A stretch of DNA of 64,000 bases from Synanceia verrucosa (Eukaryota; Chordata; Actinopteri; Perciformes; Synanceiidae), in NCBI GenBank assembly GCA_029721515.1, contig CM056562.1:18793335-18857334 (forward strand), read 5' to 3'. A model generated the notes under the pieces. The model worked only from the letters and a program-made list of their open reading frames with translations, was not told the origin of the DNA and made no database searches. The position numbers were made by a program, and so were the translations under genes. Positions 12,201 to 22,925 of this stretch are shown here, in pieces; position 1 is the stretch's first letter; each line of letters opens with the position of its first letter.

Positions 12201-15200
12201 GCTGCACTCAAGAAAACCTAGCATCGCCGCCTGAGGAGGAGCAGAAGGAAACAGGAAGTGGATGCTAAGTGCTGTGGTTGCCATGGAAACGCTGTAGGAG
12301 GAGGGACCCACGAGTTGTGTGACCCTGTGGGATCAGAGACCTGCTGCCCTGATAACCCTGCTCACTGTCTGATGAGTCCTCCTCTGTCCTTACCTCCTCT
12401 ATCCTAACTGCCTGATGAGTCCTTACCTCCTCTATCCTAACTGTCTGATGAGTCCTTAACTCCTTTCTCCTCATGTCTGATGTGTCCTTACCTCCTCCCG
12501 CCTCACTGTCTGAGAGTCCTTGGATCCTCTCTCCCCACTATCTGATGAGTCCTTACCTCCTTTCTCCTTACCTCCTCTGTTCTGTTTTATGAGTCCTTAC
12601 CTCCTTTCTCTCCATTGTCTTATGAGTCCTTACCTCCTTTCTCCTTATATCCTCTGTTCTGTCTTATAAGTCATTACCTCCTCTCTCCTTACCTCCTCTG
12701 TTCTAACTGTCTGATGAATCCTTACCTCCTCCCTCCTCACTGTCTGATGAGTCCTTTCATCCTCTCTCCTTACCTCCTCTCTCCTCACTGTCCTCACAAT
12801 ACTTGTCAGTCTGATCCAGTCATAGTTAGTTTTGCTCTTGCCATTATAAGAACTATAACATTTTATTCACTGTTTCCTTTAACAGTGTTTTGGTCTCAAA
12901 GCTGAAGCTGAGATAAGCTCTGATGACATCATAAAGGACAGAGCTCCTCCAGTCACAGAAGATGTTTAACAGATGTTGTGTAAACTAAGCCTTTGTGTGT
13001 AAAAACAGTGGAATCCCCCTTTAAATATTTCTCTATTTCCTCAGTCAATTGTTTACAGATTTTCTGTGGATCAAAAATTAATTTCAGCAGCAGTCTTTTG
13101 AAATTTTCTTGATCATCTTTGCCACCTAAAGTGGAATATTTTGGTTTTAGAGAGATGTGTTAAAAGAATATTTATGAAATGACTCATAAAAGCTCTGAAT
13201 TGAGGTTGTACCATGTACAGTTTATGTTCCACAGCCATTCAACAGCTATTAAAGGAAACATTAAATCGTTTGAATGGAGTAAAGCTGGATGTTGTCATCA
13301 TACAGGCATGAACAGAAGTGCATCCGTGCTCCAGCTGTGATTCATGATCATTAATCAGCGTTAAAGGACCAGTAAAATAGTGTCAAGCATAAGTAGCTTC
13401 AATTCCTGAGGTTAAATCCATGTGCAGATCAGAGACAGAACTTTGTGAACAGAAGCGTCTTATGTCTGGACTTGTGTTCCTGCCGACGGCCATGTTAGAG
13501 CAGGCGTCTCTGACTCTGCTGACATTGCCAGCTTATAGAGCCCCGAGGAGGCGATAGGAGTAGAAAAAGAGAAAGACAGAAAGGAGAGAGCAGCGGGAGG
13601 AGAGGATGACTCACTGATATCATTGCACTCGTATGTCACTGAGTCAACAGAGCACAGTCACTCTGTGCAGCTCAGACGCAGAGCCTTGCCCTGATGGAAA
13701 TGTATGGAGAGACGTTAACAGATCGTGCATCACGCACAATAAGCCGCTCATTCCTTTCTTCGCTCTCCACCGATCATAATATTTACTGAGCTGCCTTGGT
13801 TATTCTGTCTGTGATGTACTCATGAACTGTTGAACTGTGCCTCTGATGGAAGCTTTTATCTAAAGCACCTTCACAGCAGTGTGAGTGTAAACATTTCTGG
13901 ACCGAGCACCGATCAAACATGAGTTTGAACTGCGTGGGAGTGCACTTTCTGTCTGCGTCTAGCTGTATACAGTATACTAGCGGGTGTACTGTCAGGGGTG
14001 TGCTGAGGAAACAGTGAGATGGGTCTCAGAGAAGCTCTTCGCCTGTTTACAGTAAACTGCTGAGTGGCTTACACTGTTTTCCTTTATGTCCGAGGCTCAG
14101 CGGGGGAGCGGGTGGTTCAGTTGTGCGAGCAAAGGTCACACACAGTTGATCCCATGTGACAGATAAAGTGTATCTTTGGAGGCAGAGGAAATGAGCAAGA
14201 TAACAATAGAATCAGATAAGACTGGATACTATGTTATTTTATAAAAGGTTATAGATTTAATGAACAGACTGCTTTATGGTAAAGTGTGAGTTACAGGATG
14301 GTTGCATCAATGTGATGCATACACTTCATTAAGTTAGGCTGCTTGTTTGTTCATGTAAATACCTAATCAGCCAATCATACTGCAGCAGCTCATTGCATTT
14401 AGGCACGTGGCCGTGGTCAAGATGACCTGCTGGAGCATCAGAATGAGCAATAAAGGTGACTTAAGTGACTTTGAACGTGTTAGTGGGTCTGAGTATTTCA
14501 CAAAATGCTGATCTACTGGGATTTTTACGAACAACCATCTCTAGGGTTTACAATAAACCATCCGAAAAAGAGAAAATATCCAGTGAGCAGCAGTTCTCAG
14601 AGCAAAAATGCCTTGTTGATGCCAGAAGTCGGAGGAAAATGGTTGGCTGGAGATGATACTGTATATGAATGACTCAAATAACCACTCTTTATAACTGTGC
14701 AGAAGATCATCTCCGAACAGCAAAATACCACACCAGGTGTCACGAAAACAGGAAGCTGAGACTACCATTCACCAAAATTGTACATCGGACATAACGTTAG
14801 GAAAAGCGTTGGCTGGTCTCCATTTGTGCTGCATCATTCAGATGGTGACAGAAGCTTTAGCATTTATTTGATAAAACACTAAATTAAAAGTTAATTTTAT
14901 TAAATTAAAAGCTTGAAAGTTAATTATTTATGTGGACAGAAAACTGGCCACCACACTCTTCTTATGAAAGGGAAAAAATACAAAAATATACAGAGAAATC
15001 TGTTGACAAATTCTTTATCACACGGCCTGTGTATCATTATATTTAATTCAATCTGAGGTCTTTATGTTGGCCTTTCACCATATTTCAAACTATACGACGA
15101 AAAATCCATGTTTGCGAATCATCCCTGCTGTTTGTCTCTGCCTGCATGGAGCACCAGATGGTTTGTATTCATAAGTGATTCGTCACATTAGTGAGTTCAG

Positions 15201-18200
15201 ATAGTGTCAGGTAAGCTGTCAGTCACAGTTCAGCTGCTAGAATGTCTGTGATTGTCAAAACACTCAAGCGCCTCCTGTGATGACTCAAAAAATCATATCC
15301 ATTTGAACCACTCCAGTGGAGCGTAGCTGAGTCATCTACAACACAAGTATTGGTACACTTTTTTCATTATCTGTAGTATAAAGTCGGTATATTTTTAATT
15401 CATTACATGGGCAACAAAAGATGATGCATTTGTCCAGCTGATCTACTGTTGCTTGGAGGATCTTCTGCCGTTTGGCTCATTGAATAACCATTTGTTTCTG
15501 TGGTAGTGTGATTGTACTGGACTGTGGTCAATGGGATTCACTGAAGGCGTCAGGATGAGAGACTGTCATGCCAGCGCTCGGCTGTCCCACTGTGGCACAG
15601 TGGCATCCAATTTGCTTTGATTTCAGGGTTGTTGGCAATAAATTCCCCAGACAAGAGAGTGAGATTGATTCACTTGGCCCGAGTTGGTCTGGTTGCGTCA
15701 TATCTAATTACTGGAGATCCATGTATCTTATGCCAGCAGCAGAAAACCATCCCGATGTGTGCCATCAGAAGAAGTCAGATGGACTATGAATATTCATGTT
15801 GCTCACTCTGTCCAAAGGGTTTATCTTAAGCGAGGACAAGAAGGCGCTTGATCCGAAGTCTTGCGATTGGGAATTAGTCATTTCCATCACAGATATGAAA
15901 GATGGCAACGTTTTTAGTGTCTTGTGGCGATGCCTAGTGCTCAGCTCGCATTAAAATACTGCAAATGTAAACTGAGCCCTTGATGTCTCTGTCGACTCTC
16001 ACGTGAAGCTCATCCTCTTCACATTTCTCTCTCCTTGAAGTGCTCCTTCATCGCTGTCATAATAGTCCACATCATTCCTGTAAAACAACCAAGACGTCAA
16101 GCACACGCCGTAAATGATAATGATAATAAATATATTAAACTTATATAGCGCCTTTCAAGGAACCCAAGGACGCTTTACAGGGAGGGCAACAGCTATCTAA
16201 CACTGAGAAAAAAACTGTAACTAAACTATATGTAAAGTTAGCTCTCCTGTAACAGAGAGAGTAAAAGTCACTCTGTGTTCAGAGTTCATTTTTCACACGC
16301 TGTAATAATTCATGAGCAATAATCTGTCAGATGTTAAGAAACAGAAATGAATCACATCAGCCTGACCTCTCATCCTGCCCTGACCCCCAAATGTTAATTA
16401 TTCCTGTCACGTCTCCCCCAGGAGGACTACGACCGCCTGAGACCGTTGTCCTACCCAATGACCGATGTCTTTCTCATCTGCTTCTCGGTGGTAAACCCTG
16501 CCAGCTTCCAGAATGTGCGTGAGGAATGGGTGCCTGAGTTACAGGAGTATGCACCCAGTGTCCCCTACCTGCTCATTGGCACACAGGTCAGTCCATAATA
16601 CACCATTAGTGTTGAGTCATCCAGGCTCAGCTTCATATTATTGCTTATATGTGATTTTATTTACATAATTTGGCTGGATACAATGAAAAAATCTGTCATG
16701 TCTGTACCTATATACTGTGATATGAACTCAATTGTAAAAGAAAAGAAAAATGGCTTTTTTTTCTGCTGTGAATTTAACCTCAAGAGGCCAATAAAGCAAT
16801 TTGTTATATTCAGAGAAAAAATGCACTGAATCCACCTTGGTTGTGTTACCATGGGTATGTTTCCAAACCCTGAAGGCAGAAGAAGGTTTGCATAATGCAC
16901 AGAAGACGTACAAGGAGCATCACCAAGCCTCACAAAAGAAGATGTTAAGAGCATTTCCTTTCCGTATAGTGTGCAGACTGTTGTGTTAGCAAACCAGCCA
17001 ACATGCAGCAGCGTTAACATTTATATAGTGGTCAGGACCAATCTCCTGCGTCAAATCTAGCTTTTTATGTGCTAAATTTTAAACGTACCAGCTAATTGCT
17101 AACTGTATCTACCTGTTATTTTGTGCTGCAATGGTACACCGGTGTGAGTTTTTTTTCTGCTCTGTGGTTAGAAAAGAGTTAGATGAGAGCTGTGAGACTG
17201 AACCAAAACTGAGCTTTAGGCCGTAAAACCAAAACAATGAGATGCTAAAGAGGTAAGCTCCACAGAGTCGTGTTTTACATTACAGCCTGACAGCCCTGAA
17301 CATGAACTTGAACCTCAACAAAGAGGTGTCTGGGAAAGGAGTCCTCACTGTAATCACGGAACCAAAACTATTTAAACCAGCAGTGATCTCATGCAAACAT
17401 GCTAAAGCTGGACTTATGTCATGTGATCTTCAATAGAAGCGTCACTAAACTCATGAAGACGTTGAGAGATGACACTAATCCCACGTTAGCTTTTTTAAAA
17501 CCCACTGCCAGTACCATTATGTCCAAAAATGAGCGCTCACTGGTGGGTGGTTTTCGGTCTGTGTTTCCTGGCAACCAAATGCCAGTGCAGCCAAGGCCCA
17601 GCGGTGATGAGGAGGATGGAGTGGGTGTCCGATTTATCTGATGTCAGCTGATGTTTACTTGCTCGTCAGCCAGACGCTGCTGTGTACGCACGAGCTTCAT
17701 AACCACGCAGTCACAAATCAATTCAAGGGTTAATGAAGGTGAGATTGTGCAGGTGGATGCATTCATCATTAGTGGTTGTTACTGAGACGGGGATGACTTG
17801 TGTGTGCTGAGCACTGCAACGAATAAAAGAAGAGTGAGGAACCTTGTGGTTGGCTGTGAAATCGCTTTGCACAAGAGCAGGAAGTGTGGGCCAACATTTC
17901 AAAATGAGAAAACGCACTGTCAGTTATACAGTTCAGCTCCTGTGGCTATGTTTAGAAAGTAGTGCCTGATTTGCTGTTGTGAAATCAAACAAGACATTGA
18001 TAACACACTATTAATAAAGCCCTAAATAAACGGTGCCTTAGCTCAGAACAAGTGTCCCATATCTCTTTCAGATTGACCTTCGTGACGACCCCAAGACCAT
18101 TGCCAAACTGAATGACATGAAGGAGAAGCCCATACCCACGGAGCAAGGACAGAAACTAGCGAAGGAGGTCTGTATGTTTGTTCCTTATGGAGAAGAGAAG

Positions 18201-20258
18201 TAATAAGAAGCCTACATTTATACATTAGTTGTTGTCGAAGTCAGTTGTCAGGTCCAGTTAGATTCCCGTGTGTTGATTTGATCCGTGAACGTCTCTGCAG
18301 GAATGTAATTTCCTCGTTGGAATCAGACCTCTGAGCGTTCTTCAGAGTCTCAAAGTGAATCCAGGAATACATTCTGGGTCAACCTGGACGTCCAGAGGAG
18401 TTTCAGGCTGTAGGACGTAATGCAGTCTGTGATGAATCACTGCTGTCAGCCGGGAACAGAGAATAAAAGTCAAACGTTCACAAATGAATTTGATTTATTC
18501 GATTCTTTACAACATAATATTGGATTTAGAGGTGATTCATGTCTTGTGGGAGTTATTTTCTTTGGTCATAAGAGTCATCTAAGAACATTTACTCAAATGT
18601 GAGGAGCATTTTACCTTTTACATCACATATTACATACTCTGATGACCTGCCTTCTTCAAGTCCATGTCTGGATTAGAAGAGGGTTTTAATAAATTTCCTA
18701 AATATGAGTCAAGAAGTGTGACTAGTTCCAGCCTCTTATGTCTTACCGTTATTGTAGACATGGAGGAGCTAAGCGTCCATTTTTATGAAACATAAATGCC
18801 TAACAATCTCTGGAAACGCTTGTTGTTCAACAACACTTGCTGTTGTGACAGTGTTCACGGAGCTCAGTTCTAACAATCGGCATGATTAAAAAAACTTTGT
18901 TTTTAATTAATAGAAAAAAATAATAATAGAATAATAGAAAATAAAATAATGCCACTTGAGCAAGTTAGCTTAGCTTAGCACAAAGGCTTGAAAACAGGGT
19001 AATGTATCTATCTATCTATCTGTCTATGACTGTCTGTGTGTCTATGCTTCTGCTTACAGAGAGGGTGTCATATCCTGTACAGATCGTAAAGCCCTCTGAG
19101 GCAAATTTGTAATTTGTGATATTGGGCTATACAAATAAAATTGACTTGCAGAGAATGCAATTATTTATCGACCAGGATTTCTTCATTCATTTCAGACTTA
19201 TTCCAAAATTGCAGCTCTACAGGAGGCACAGCAAGAAGGTACCGGGTTCGAATCCCGGCCTGGGCCTTTCTGTGTGGAGTTTGCATGTTCTCCCCGTGTC
19301 TGCGTTAGTTATCCGGGAACTCCGGCTTCCTCCCACTATCCAAAAACATGCATGGGGATTAGGTTAATTGGCTAATTTAAACTGACCGCAGGTGTGAATG
19401 TGAGTGTGAGTGGTTGTCTGTCTCTATGTGTCCTATGATGAACTGGAGACTTGTCCAGGGTGTACCCTGCCTTCCACCCTAAGACAGCTGGGATAGACGG
19501 TAGACTGGGATAAATGGTAGAAAATGGATGGATGAGTGGGCAGCTCTACAGGTGCTTTGCACAACAGCCCTCTACTCCTGAAAGACAGTCACCACAATTC
19601 AATTTGTGTTTGTATATGCGTCACAATAAGTGTATTAAGTTCTTCAGAAGTTGCTGTAATGCTTATGTAATGAGGTGCATGTCACACAAGGTCATTTCAG
19701 GTAGAGTAACTTAGAGATCACTGGCAAGTTGACTGAAGCTCACTGACTCACTATGTAGTTTGTTTCATCCATACAAAATGCCTGTTTGCCATTTTACAGG
19801 GGGTGCCAGAATGTTTCTTGGTAGTATCTAGAAATACTCCGGCACATCTAACCCATGTAAAATGGCAAACATACATTATTTGTGTGGAATAAACAAACTA
19901 AATCATAAATCATGTTGTTTTGTGAGCTTCGCATGATTATACCTTTGGACAAAGCCGGGCTAGCTGTTATCCCGTTTCCACTCTTTATGCTAAGCTAAGC
20001 TAAACCAACGGGGTGCTGGTGTTAGCTTCATGATAACCATACAGAGATGAGAGTGCTAGTTGCTAGTTGAGCCCTCTTTTCTCCTCTTCTCATCAGATTG
20101 GTGCGTGTTGCTACGTTGAATGTTCAGCTCTGACCCAGAAGGGCCTGAAGACGGTGTTTGACGAGGCCATCATCGCAATCCTGACTCCCAAGAAAAAGAA
20201 GGGAGCTTTGAAGAGAAGACTGGGACCCCGCTGCATCAACTGCTGTCTGATCACGTGA
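9089..20258 (+). CDS. rhoq: Rho-family GTPase RhoQ (TC10), five coding exons
   Basis: Coding exons are 9089-9230, 9546-9604, 16422-16586, 18072-18167 and 20097-20258. All have GT-AG borders, and they join in frame to 207 residues (human RHOQ is 205). Visible motifs: an N-terminal extension before the P-loop, GDGAVGKT at 16-23, switch I with Thr41, DTAGQ at 63-67, TQID near 121-124, the Rho insert after that, ECSAL at 162-166, and a tail with lysines/arginines and CINCCLIT. Cys204 is the prenylated CAAX cysteine and Cys200/203 are likely palmitoylated. The INCCLIT ending separates it from RhoJ and Cdc42. TC10 acts at the plasma membrane and endosomes in insulin-stimulated GLUT4 vesicle traffic, exocyst recruitment and actin control. 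Compared with mammals the hypervariable tail has a longer basic run ([10 protein letters not shown]). Confidence 0.96.
9279..9321. repeat. (AAC)n/(AAT)n microsatellite in rhoq intron 1
   Basis: Runs of AAC followed by interrupted AAT triplets within the 315-base first intron. Confidence 0.85.
9546..9604 (+). CDS. rhoq: rhoq coding exon 2
   Basis: 59 bases encode [20 protein letters not shown]. The acceptor is CCTTGCAG and the donor is GTAGTT at 9605. The Val codon is split with exon 1. The exon ends on Gln67, the catalytic glutamine of the family. Confidence 0.94.
10125..10560. mobile_element. dispersed MITE-like repeat, copy 2 (rhoq intron 2)
   Basis: Collinear with 7675-8062: it shares GATGTCAGAGAATATTGAAA, AAGACGACGTCCTTAAATG, CAGTTTACTGTCACAGAGGA and TTTTAGAAGCTGGAATCA, then ends in TTAATCAATTATCG, poly(T), GATAATCGGTTAATAG and TTAGTTGCAGCTGTAGATCA. 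Non-coding. Confidence 0.7.
11603..11635. repeat. (CCA)n-like triplet tract
   Basis: CTCCTCC followed by repeated CACCAC triplets in rhoq intron 2. Confidence 0.75.
12351..12792. repeat. minisatellite, about 33-base unit
   Basis: About a dozen diverged copies of a pyrimidine-rich unit whose core reads CTGATGAGTCCTTACCTCC then TCTCTCCTAA. Some units are longer through an inserted CTTACCTCCTCTGTTCTG block. It lies in rhoq intron 2, and the strand bias (C+T on plus) is strong. Confidence 0.85.
14325..14860 (+). mobile_element. decayed 5' part of a Tc1-like DNA transposon
   Basis: Plus-strand translation in 14465-14656 gives [19 protein letters not shown] followed by [11 protein letters not shown] and [12 protein letters not shown]. 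This is the N-terminal helix-turn-helix DNA-binding half of the Tc1-like transposase common in fish. Later fragments (TTTGTGCTGCATCATTCAGA, TCACCAAAATTG) continue the homology with frameshifts. The catalytic DDE part is absent, and the element breaks off near 14860. It is a non-functional relic in rhoq intron 2. Confidence 0.85.
16118..16185 (+). mobile_element. short LINE/SINE-type tail fragment
   Basis: ATAATAATAAATATATT followed by ATATAGCGCCTTTCAAGGAA and GGACGCTTTACAGG is a dispersed fish repeat tail, oriented with the ATA-rich end to the left. A similar tail (TTTATAAAGCGCTTTTCATA) closes the LINE fragment at 44755-45215. Confidence 0.5.
16422..16586 (+). CDS. rhoq: rhoq coding exon 3
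   Basis: 55 codons, [10 protein letters not shown] to YLLIGTQ, covering switch II and the core sheet. The acceptor is CTCCCCCAG, the donor is GTCAGT at 16587 and the splice phase is 0 at both ends. It follows a 6.8-kb intron 2. Confidence 0.95.
17150..17270. repeat. dispersed repeat fragment related to 47430-47530
   Basis: It shares with the later copy the order GAGC..TGTGAG..GAACCAA, then GGCCGTAAAACCAAAACAATGA and GATGCTAAA. Non-coding, in rhoq intron 3. Confidence 0.5.
18072..18167 (+). CDS. rhoq: rhoq coding exon 4
   Basis: 32 codons, [10 protein letters not shown] to GQKLAKE, carrying the Rho-specific insert region. The acceptor is CTCTTTCAG, the donor is GTCTGT at 18168 and the splice phase is 0. 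Confidence 0.94.
19005..19030. repeat. (TATC)n microsatellite
   Basis: Short TATC array followed by a TGTCTATGACTG interruption. Confidence 0.75.
19055..19148 (+). mobile_element. dispersed repeat tail (GTAAAGCCCTCTGAGGCAAA type)
   Basis: CTGTACAGATCGTAAAGCCC, CTGAGGCAAATTTGTAATTT and GGGCTATACAAATAAAATTG form the 3' end of a repeat that I recognise from fish genomes. A partial relative in the opposite orientation is at 47690-47815. Confidence 0.55.
19223..19538 (+). mobile_element. tRNA-derived SINE, 5'-truncated
   Basis: A perfect RNA polymerase III B box, GGTTCGAATCC, is at 19245-19255. It is followed by the conserved fish SINE body (GTGTGGAGTTTGCATGTTCT, CTCCGGCTTCCTCCCAC, GTGTGAATGTGAGTGTGAGT, GATGAACTGGAGACTTGTCC) and a tail GGTAGAAAATGGATGGATGA. 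The A-box part upstream of about 19223 is missing, so the copy is probably not transcribable on its own. Plus orientation in rhoq intron 4. Confidence 0.88.
19756..19900. repeat. long imperfect hairpin (inverted repeat)
   Basis: Arms 19756-19807 and 19841-19900 are reverse complements with few differences. Both contain TGTTTGCCATTTTAC and end in TAGTTTGTTT/AAACAAACTA. The loop is about 33 bases. It lies inside the larger element 18964-20005. Confidence 0.75.
20097..20258 (+). CDS. rhoq: rhoq terminal coding exon 5
   Basis: 53 codons plus [13 protein letters not shown] to INCCLIT. It holds the SAL base-specificity motif, the polybasic hypervariable region and the CAAX box. The acceptor is CTTCTCATCAG. 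Confidence 0.95.
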   Translation: MGACCYVECSALTQKGLKTVFDEAIIAILTPKKKKGALKRRLGPRCINCCLIT

Positions 20259-21570
20259 TACATAAAACAGCAGCCAACCATAAAACCAAACCTGAACTGG
20301 AGGCAAAAGACAGACAAAAAGGAAAAATGCACAGACAGCAGAGTGAGACAATAGAGGGGACTGAAAAGGACAAAAACAATAGCTACTTCTTGAAAGGCCA
20401 TAACTCTGTGCTGCTGTCCAACACAGGTTGAGGGTGCAGTTTACTACCAAAGGAGCACAAATCTCAAGTCAGTCTCTTCTTCTTAAAGACTTTCCGCCTC
20501 AAAAGTACCTTCTTTTATATCCATTTTTAATCATTGTTCCTGTACAAAATTGTTGTAAGCCGTCACGCGAAAAAAGAAACGACAACAGCACAAAGGACAT
20601 TTCAGTTTTAAGAAAAATGCTTCATTTTAAGGAGTTATTGTTGTTTCTATTGATTTGTGCATTTATATCTATAAGAGCAGATCAGAAAAAGCCTGCAGCT
20701 GATGGCCAATGAGAGGCTGGCTTTAGTGAACATTTCTGGACATAAAGGTCCGGTTTGAAACTCAAAATTATTTGTGAATTGATGAGCTGCAAATGATAAC
20801 ACAAATCGACAGTGAGTGTAATGCTGTTCAGATTCACATTTTGGACCTAGTACTGTATTATTTTAAAGTCTTGTTTCTCCATGAAACCTTCATTATTTTA
20901 TAGTTTGGCATGCCAAAACATCCTGCCAGTTAGAGGCTTTCATCAGGATCTGATCTATTATCCATTTTAAAAATATATATTATCCAGAGTTTATGATTTA
21001 GTATCTCTAAAATAGAGATGATCTAGTCTGTGCAAATATTATTTTGTCAGCTGACTTTATATTGTTTTAATTTTTGGCTATCTGCAATAATGTGTTATCC
21101 TTTTTATCACCTTCAAGAAGGTTTAGAAGAAGACGAGTGATCTCATTTTAGAAATGAAACTGATTCATATCATAACGTCCAAAGAAACAAATGCACACTT
21201 TGATCAAAATCAGGTGGCTAAGGTGACCCAATACTGTATATCTAATGCACAACATGAATCACAGTTAGCGCTGCTCCATTTCCCGGCATTACAAAGCACA
21301 TTCCTCTGCTTTTAGACGCAGCCCGTCTGCCAGAAAAGGCTGATTGAAGCACAGAAGATGCACACTGATCCATCAGGCACAAGTACGAGCAGAGCACACT
21401 ATCCTACCACGCACAATCAAGTCTCTAAAATACTTTTCAGGAAAGTAAAACACTGCTTTAACTGTTTTCAAAGGGTTGCAGCAGAGGTTGTACATTTAAA
21501 CTCAGCCAATTGTGACAAATTGCATTTACTAAGTGGAGATTTATGCGTCCTTAAATTAAAACAGGTTGCA

Positions 21571-21614
<44 letters not shown>

Positions 21615-22925
21615 TCTTACTTTAAAGAGAGTTAAATGTCAGGTGCCGCTGTTGCCTAGCAACCAGCTGACACTGATCGCTTACGAAAGAAATGACTCGT
21701 TTGGAGTGAAGAGTAAAAAAAGACAAAATAATGGTGCATTATACAGGAATATTTCAAATATTTGTGTAATAATGATGTAGAGTGTCCATTTTACAAAAAC
21801 AACAGATATACATGTTATGCCAGTAATGATTAGGTAATGTTAAATAATGCTGGTTAGGTTTAGGTTAACATGACCTGATATTGGATTTATGACAGGCTGG
21901 TGCAACCCAGGCTGCAGACGTCAACAGGTTGCTGCAAGAATGAGTCCTAAAACCTGGAAATGAGCATTTTAGCTCATTTATTTTCTGGTTCCCTTGTCTG
22001 AAAGTCAGTGGGTTATTGGGCCTTATAATGTTGAAATAGTCTGTGTTAAACACAATTTTAAAAGATTTGAAGTTTTTTTTTTGACAACATAAAATATATC
22101 AGTAAATATTCCAATTTTTAAGCTTTTTTGTGTCTTAACAAATGACAAGCGGCTAAACCAGGCGACTGAACTCCATCATGCTGAACACCAGTCCGCCTTT
22201 AGCTTAGTGATGTCATGTGTCCAGGCATAGTTCGTTCACAGCCTAACTTTTTAACTTCTGATTGCATTCACACTTGAAAAATCATAAATGTGGCGTTCAT
22301 TATCTCACTGAACAAAAGTATCTGATAACATGTAGCACCTATTGTAAACAGATTATCCCATAAGAATTCATTGATCTATGTAATAAAGTCAGATTATACT
22401 ATTACAATATTACAATACGTCAAATTTATCAGGATTTTAGAGAAAAGTTTAAATATCTACGAGATCCCACAGCAACTGTATGCAAGTTTTCAGGCTGACG
22501 CATCAAAGATAGTGAGGATAATAACTTGAGGTTGTGACTGATCTTTTCTTGCAAGCCAAACATCAGCTCTTCTTATTTTTTATGCCTATGTTATCAGCTT
22601 TTTTTTTTTAGAAAAAATAAAGAAAAACAATATTAATTAAAGGTGCCAACTCTTGCTAAATGACTTGTGTTGGTTTTGTGTAGAGAGTCCGACATGCTGA
22701 TTGATTAAAGCTTTAATGTACATGGTGCTCCTCCTCTCTGTCCCAGCCTGCATTGTATAACTTTTTCTCTTCTTGATGGGGGTGAACAGCCTTCTCACTT
22801 GGACAGTTTCGCTTGCTTATGTTGTGTGAAGGTCCACCCTCAGGATCCAGGACCTAAGTGCCACAGCCACCGATGCATTCTCCTGTTGATGCTCCTCTCT
22901 TCTCAATAAATGTGTTTACTGTGCT
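20259..22925 (+). other. rhoq: probable rhoq 3' UTR
   Basis: No AATAAA is near the stop. The first good candidates are AATAAA at 22616-22621 and AATAAA at 22905-22910, the latter followed by a GU-rich TGTGTTTACTGTG. A 2.7-kb 3' UTR fits the long UTR known for mammalian RHOQ. It contains a (CA)n array at 21572-21610. Extent is inferred only from the signals. Confidence 0.45.
21572..21610. repeat. (CA)n microsatellite
   Basis: About 19 uninterrupted CA units in the probable rhoq 3' UTR. Confidence 0.92.

Larger units (their letters stand above)
18964..20005. mobile_element. non-autonomous element with GCTTAGCTTAGC-type inverted ends, containing nested insertions
   Basis: The left end (18964-18999) and right end (19971-20005) are near-perfect inverted repeats centred on GCTAAGCTAAGCTAA and the adjoining CCCGTTT/AAACAGGG block. 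The same ends bracket 41615-42348. Between them lie TATC repeats, a dispersed-repeat tail (19055-19148), a SINE (19223-19538) and a long hairpin (19756-19900). It lies in rhoq intron 4. I recognise the end sequence as a frequent teleost repeat, but I cannot name its superfamily. Confidence 0.6.

Noticed and set aside
12351..12792. CRISPR-like array
   Set aside because: Units are contiguous, diverged and variable in length without unique spacers, and the genome is vertebrate; it is a minisatellite.
19245..19255. Perfect tRNA-like B box
   Set aside because: Not a tRNA gene: there is no A box or cloverleaf, and the following body is a SINE.
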